Assembly: GCA_016873515.1 (NCBI GenBank)
Contig: VGXB01000001.1
Coordinates: 62,001 to 126,000, forward strand
Reading direction: 5' to 3'
DNA length: 64,000 nucleotides
Source: Nitrospira sp.
GTDB lineage: Bacteria > Nitrospirota > Nitrospiria > Nitrospirales > Nitrospiraceae
Below are positions 61,912 through 64,000 of the stretch, in pieces. Under the pieces are notes generated by a model. That model saw nothing but the letters and a program-made list of their open reading frames with translations, was not told where the DNA came from and ran no database searches. The translations under genes were made by a program, and so were the position numbers. The first letter of the stretch is position 1. Each line of letters starts with the position of its first letter.

Positions 61912-62511
61912 ATGTCTACCGTGCGACTCGCGCTGAGAACGATTCTGTCGATGAAGCAGAGTGTGAAGAAACAACGGGTTAATGAGAAGTTGGTCATGGA
62001 CACTGGTGACATCGCCCGTGCGTTGACTCGAATTGCGCACGAAATTCTGGAGCACAACAAGGGTGTAACGAATCTGGCGCTAGTTGGGATTCGGACGGGC
62101 GGCGTCCATTTAGCCCATCGGCTGGTGAAGCGCATCCAAAATATCGAAGGCGTATCTGTGCCTATCGGCGAGCTAGATATTACTCTCTATCGCGACGATC
62201 TGGCCCTGCGCAAGAATCAGCCGGTATTGCGGAAAACTTCGGTGCTCTTCGATTTGACGGACAAGATCGTGGTGCTGATCGACGATGTGCTGTTCACCGG
62301 GCGAACAATCCGCGCGGCGATGGATAGCCTCATAGATCTCGGCAGACCGGGAGAGATTCAGCTGGCCGTGCTCGTCGATCGCGGCCATCGACAACTGCCG
62401 ATCAAGGCCACGTATATCGGAAAGAATCTGCCGACTTCGCGAGAGGAAAAAGTCCAGGTCTTGCTGGAAGAGAATGGGGAGGAAGACCGGGTAGTTATTG
62501 CCAAGCCGTGA
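61912..62511 (+). CDS. pyrR: PyrR regulator/uracil phosphoribosyltransferase (start may instead be ATG 61951)
   Basis: [44 protein letters not shown]. Confidence 0.94.
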   Translation: MSTVRLALRTILSMKQSVKKQRVNEKLVMDTGDIARALTRIAHEILEHNKGVTNLALVGIRTGGVHLAHRLVKRIQNIEGVSVPIGELDITLYRDDLALRKNQPVLRKTSVLFDLTDKIVVLIDDVLFTGRTIRAAMDSLIDLGRPGEIQLAVLVDRGHRQLPIKATYIGKNLPTSREEKVQVLLEENGEEDRVVIAKP

Positions 62512-62524
62512 GGCGGAGGATGTC

Positions 62525-63445
62525 ATGAGTCTCAAACGCAAGGACTTGCTGAGTCTGGCACCCTTGTCGGTGGATGAGATTAAGCTGATGCTGGACACGG
62601 CGGACTCGTTCAAGGAAGTGACCGGTCGGGAAATCAAGAAAGTACCGACGTTGCGTGGCAAGACGGTCGTCAATTTGTTCTTCGAGCCGAGCACGCGAAC
62701 CCGCACCTCGTTCGAACTGGCGGCGAAGCGGCTGAGCGCCGATGTTATCAACTTCTCGCCTTCGTCCAGCAGTGTTGTGAAAGGTGAAACCCTGCTCGAT
62801 ACTGCGCGCAATATCGAAGCGATGCAGGCGGATGTCATCGTCCTTCGTCATTCCTCCGCCGGGGCGGCCGACACACTGGCCCGCGGGGTTAAATCATCGG
62901 TGATCAATGCCGGCGACGGCTGGCACGAGCATCCCACGCAGGCCCTGCTCGATCTCTACACGATTCGAGAGCGGGGTCTGGGATTCGAGGGGTTGCGAGT
63001 GGCGATTGTCGGCGACGTCTCGCATAGCCGCGTCGCGCGTTCTAATATTTATGCGCTCACGAAGCTCGGGGCTGAAGTCCGGCTGGTCGGACCGCCTACG
63101 ATGATGCCATGGGGCATCGAGAAGCTCGGAGTGACAGTCTACTCGAATATGGACGAGGGCTTGCGCGGGGTCAACGTGATTATGATGCTTCGTCTTCAGT
63201 TGGAGCGGCAGGGGCGGGCATTGTTTCCCACCATTCGTGAGTATGCGCGGTTATATGGGTTGACAGCCGAGCGGGTCAAATTGGCTGATTCTGGTGCCAT
63301 CGTGATGCATCCGGGCCCGATCAATCGAGGAGTGGAAATTGCCCCCGATGTGGCGGACAGTCTCTCGTCTGTCATTCTCGACCAGGTGGCGAATGGAGTG
63401 GCGGTGCGTATGGGCATCTTGTATCTTATATCTGGAGCCGGATGA
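62525..63445 (+). CDS. pyrB: Aspartate carbamoyltransferase catalytic subunit
   Basis: [32 protein letters not shown]. Confidence 0.96.
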   Translation: MSLKRKDLLSLAPLSVDEIKLMLDTADSFKEVTGREIKKVPTLRGKTVVNLFFEPSTRTRTSFELAAKRLSADVINFSPSSSSVVKGETLLDTARNIEAMQADVIVLRHSSAGAADTLARGVKSSVINAGDGWHEHPTQALLDLYTIRERGLGFEGLRVAIVGDVSHSRVARSNIYALTKLGAEVRLVGPPTMMPWGIEKLGVTVYSNMDEGLRGVNVIMMLRLQLERQGRALFPTIREYARLYGLTAERVKLADSGAIVMHPGPINRGVEIAPDVADSLSSVILDQVANGVAVRMGILYLISGAG

Positions 63446-64000
63446 CGGTACGTAGAAAGGGAGACGGTATTGCTGTGCAACCGATATGGATCAAGAACGG
63501 GCAGGTGATCGATCCCGGCCGCTTCGTTGGAGTCGGCGATGTAGTGATCGAACAGGGGAAGATTGCGGCAATCGGGCCCAATCTGTCGGGGCCTCCCGGC
63601 TGTGCAGTGATCCAGGCTACAGGAATGTTGGTGTTGCCAGGCTTTGTTGATTTGCACGTCCACTTCAGAGAGCCAGGCTTCGAATACAAAGAAACGATTC
63701 AGAGCGGCAGCGCAGCGGCGGTAGCCGGCGGGTTTACGACGGTGTGTTGCATGCCCAACACGAGTCCAATCAACGACAACCAAGCGGTGACTGAATTTAT
63801 CCTGGAACGAGCTCGAGTGGCCGGTCTAGCCAACGTGTTGCCGGTTGGTGCGATTACAAAGGGCTCGGAAGGAAAAGAGTTGGCGGAGATCGGCGATCTT
63901 CGGCGATCCGGTTGTGTGGCGATTTCCGACGACGGTCAGCCGGTGATGAATAGCCTGGTCATGCGCCGGGCAATGGAATATGCCCGAGCCTTCGATCTCA
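63442..64000 (+). CDS. pyrC: Dihydroorotase (partial, runs off the window)
   Basis: ATGA overlap with pyrB; translation contains [39 protein letters not shown]. Confidence 0.93.
   Translation, partial: MTVRRKGDGIAVQPIWIKNGQVIDPGRFVGVGDVVIEQGKIAAIGPNLSGPPGCAVIQATGMLVLPGFVDLHVHFREPGFEYKETIQSGSAAAVAGGFTTVCCMPNTSPINDNQAVTEFILERARVAGLANVLPVGAITKGSEGKELAEIGDLRRSGCVAISDDGQPVMNSLVMRRAMEYARAFDL

Overview
This is a high-GC bacterial chromosomal window. Gene content looks Nitrospira-like, but taxonomy is inferred, not tested. Housekeeping blocks include fumC, ald, apt, queC, an NtrB/NtrC-type two-component pair, a 1-Cys peroxiredoxin, ndk, gcvH-lpd, tyrS, rpmB, lpxD/ACP/fabF/lptG/lptF and pyrR-pyrB-pyrC, plus two tRNAs. 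Two accessory blocks stand out. (1) About 21.5-34.2 kb holds a compact, translationally coupled ureide island. It encodes a GntR/FCD regulator, a DUF2877/FdrA/DUF1116 set (AllH/F/G-like carbamoyltransferase), a carbamate kinase, a BMP-type ABC importer, two isochorismatase-fold amidohydrolases (one very biuret-hydrolase-like) and a stand-alone allophanate-hydrolase C-terminal-like protein. Two identical TTGTATACAA palindromes flank key genes. I propose an ATP-conserving biuret/triuret/ureide catabolic system. (2) About 40.3-53.1 kb holds a cobalamin uptake and cobinamide salvage cluster with two cobalamin riboswitches, each carrying a repeat-built extended hairpin, and it ends in a decayed cobQ. 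Many long intergenic stretches contain gene relics: a split sigma factor, a GH77 tail, vapC, cobQ and a TPR protein. Other oddities are a 33-nt poly-C tract upstream of a porin, a phage-like ORF inside the ureide island, a tRNA-Gly 3' duplication, and an ACP with an Ala/Lys/Ser/Thr-rich tail. All calls come from reading the sequence and ORF track; no database search was run.
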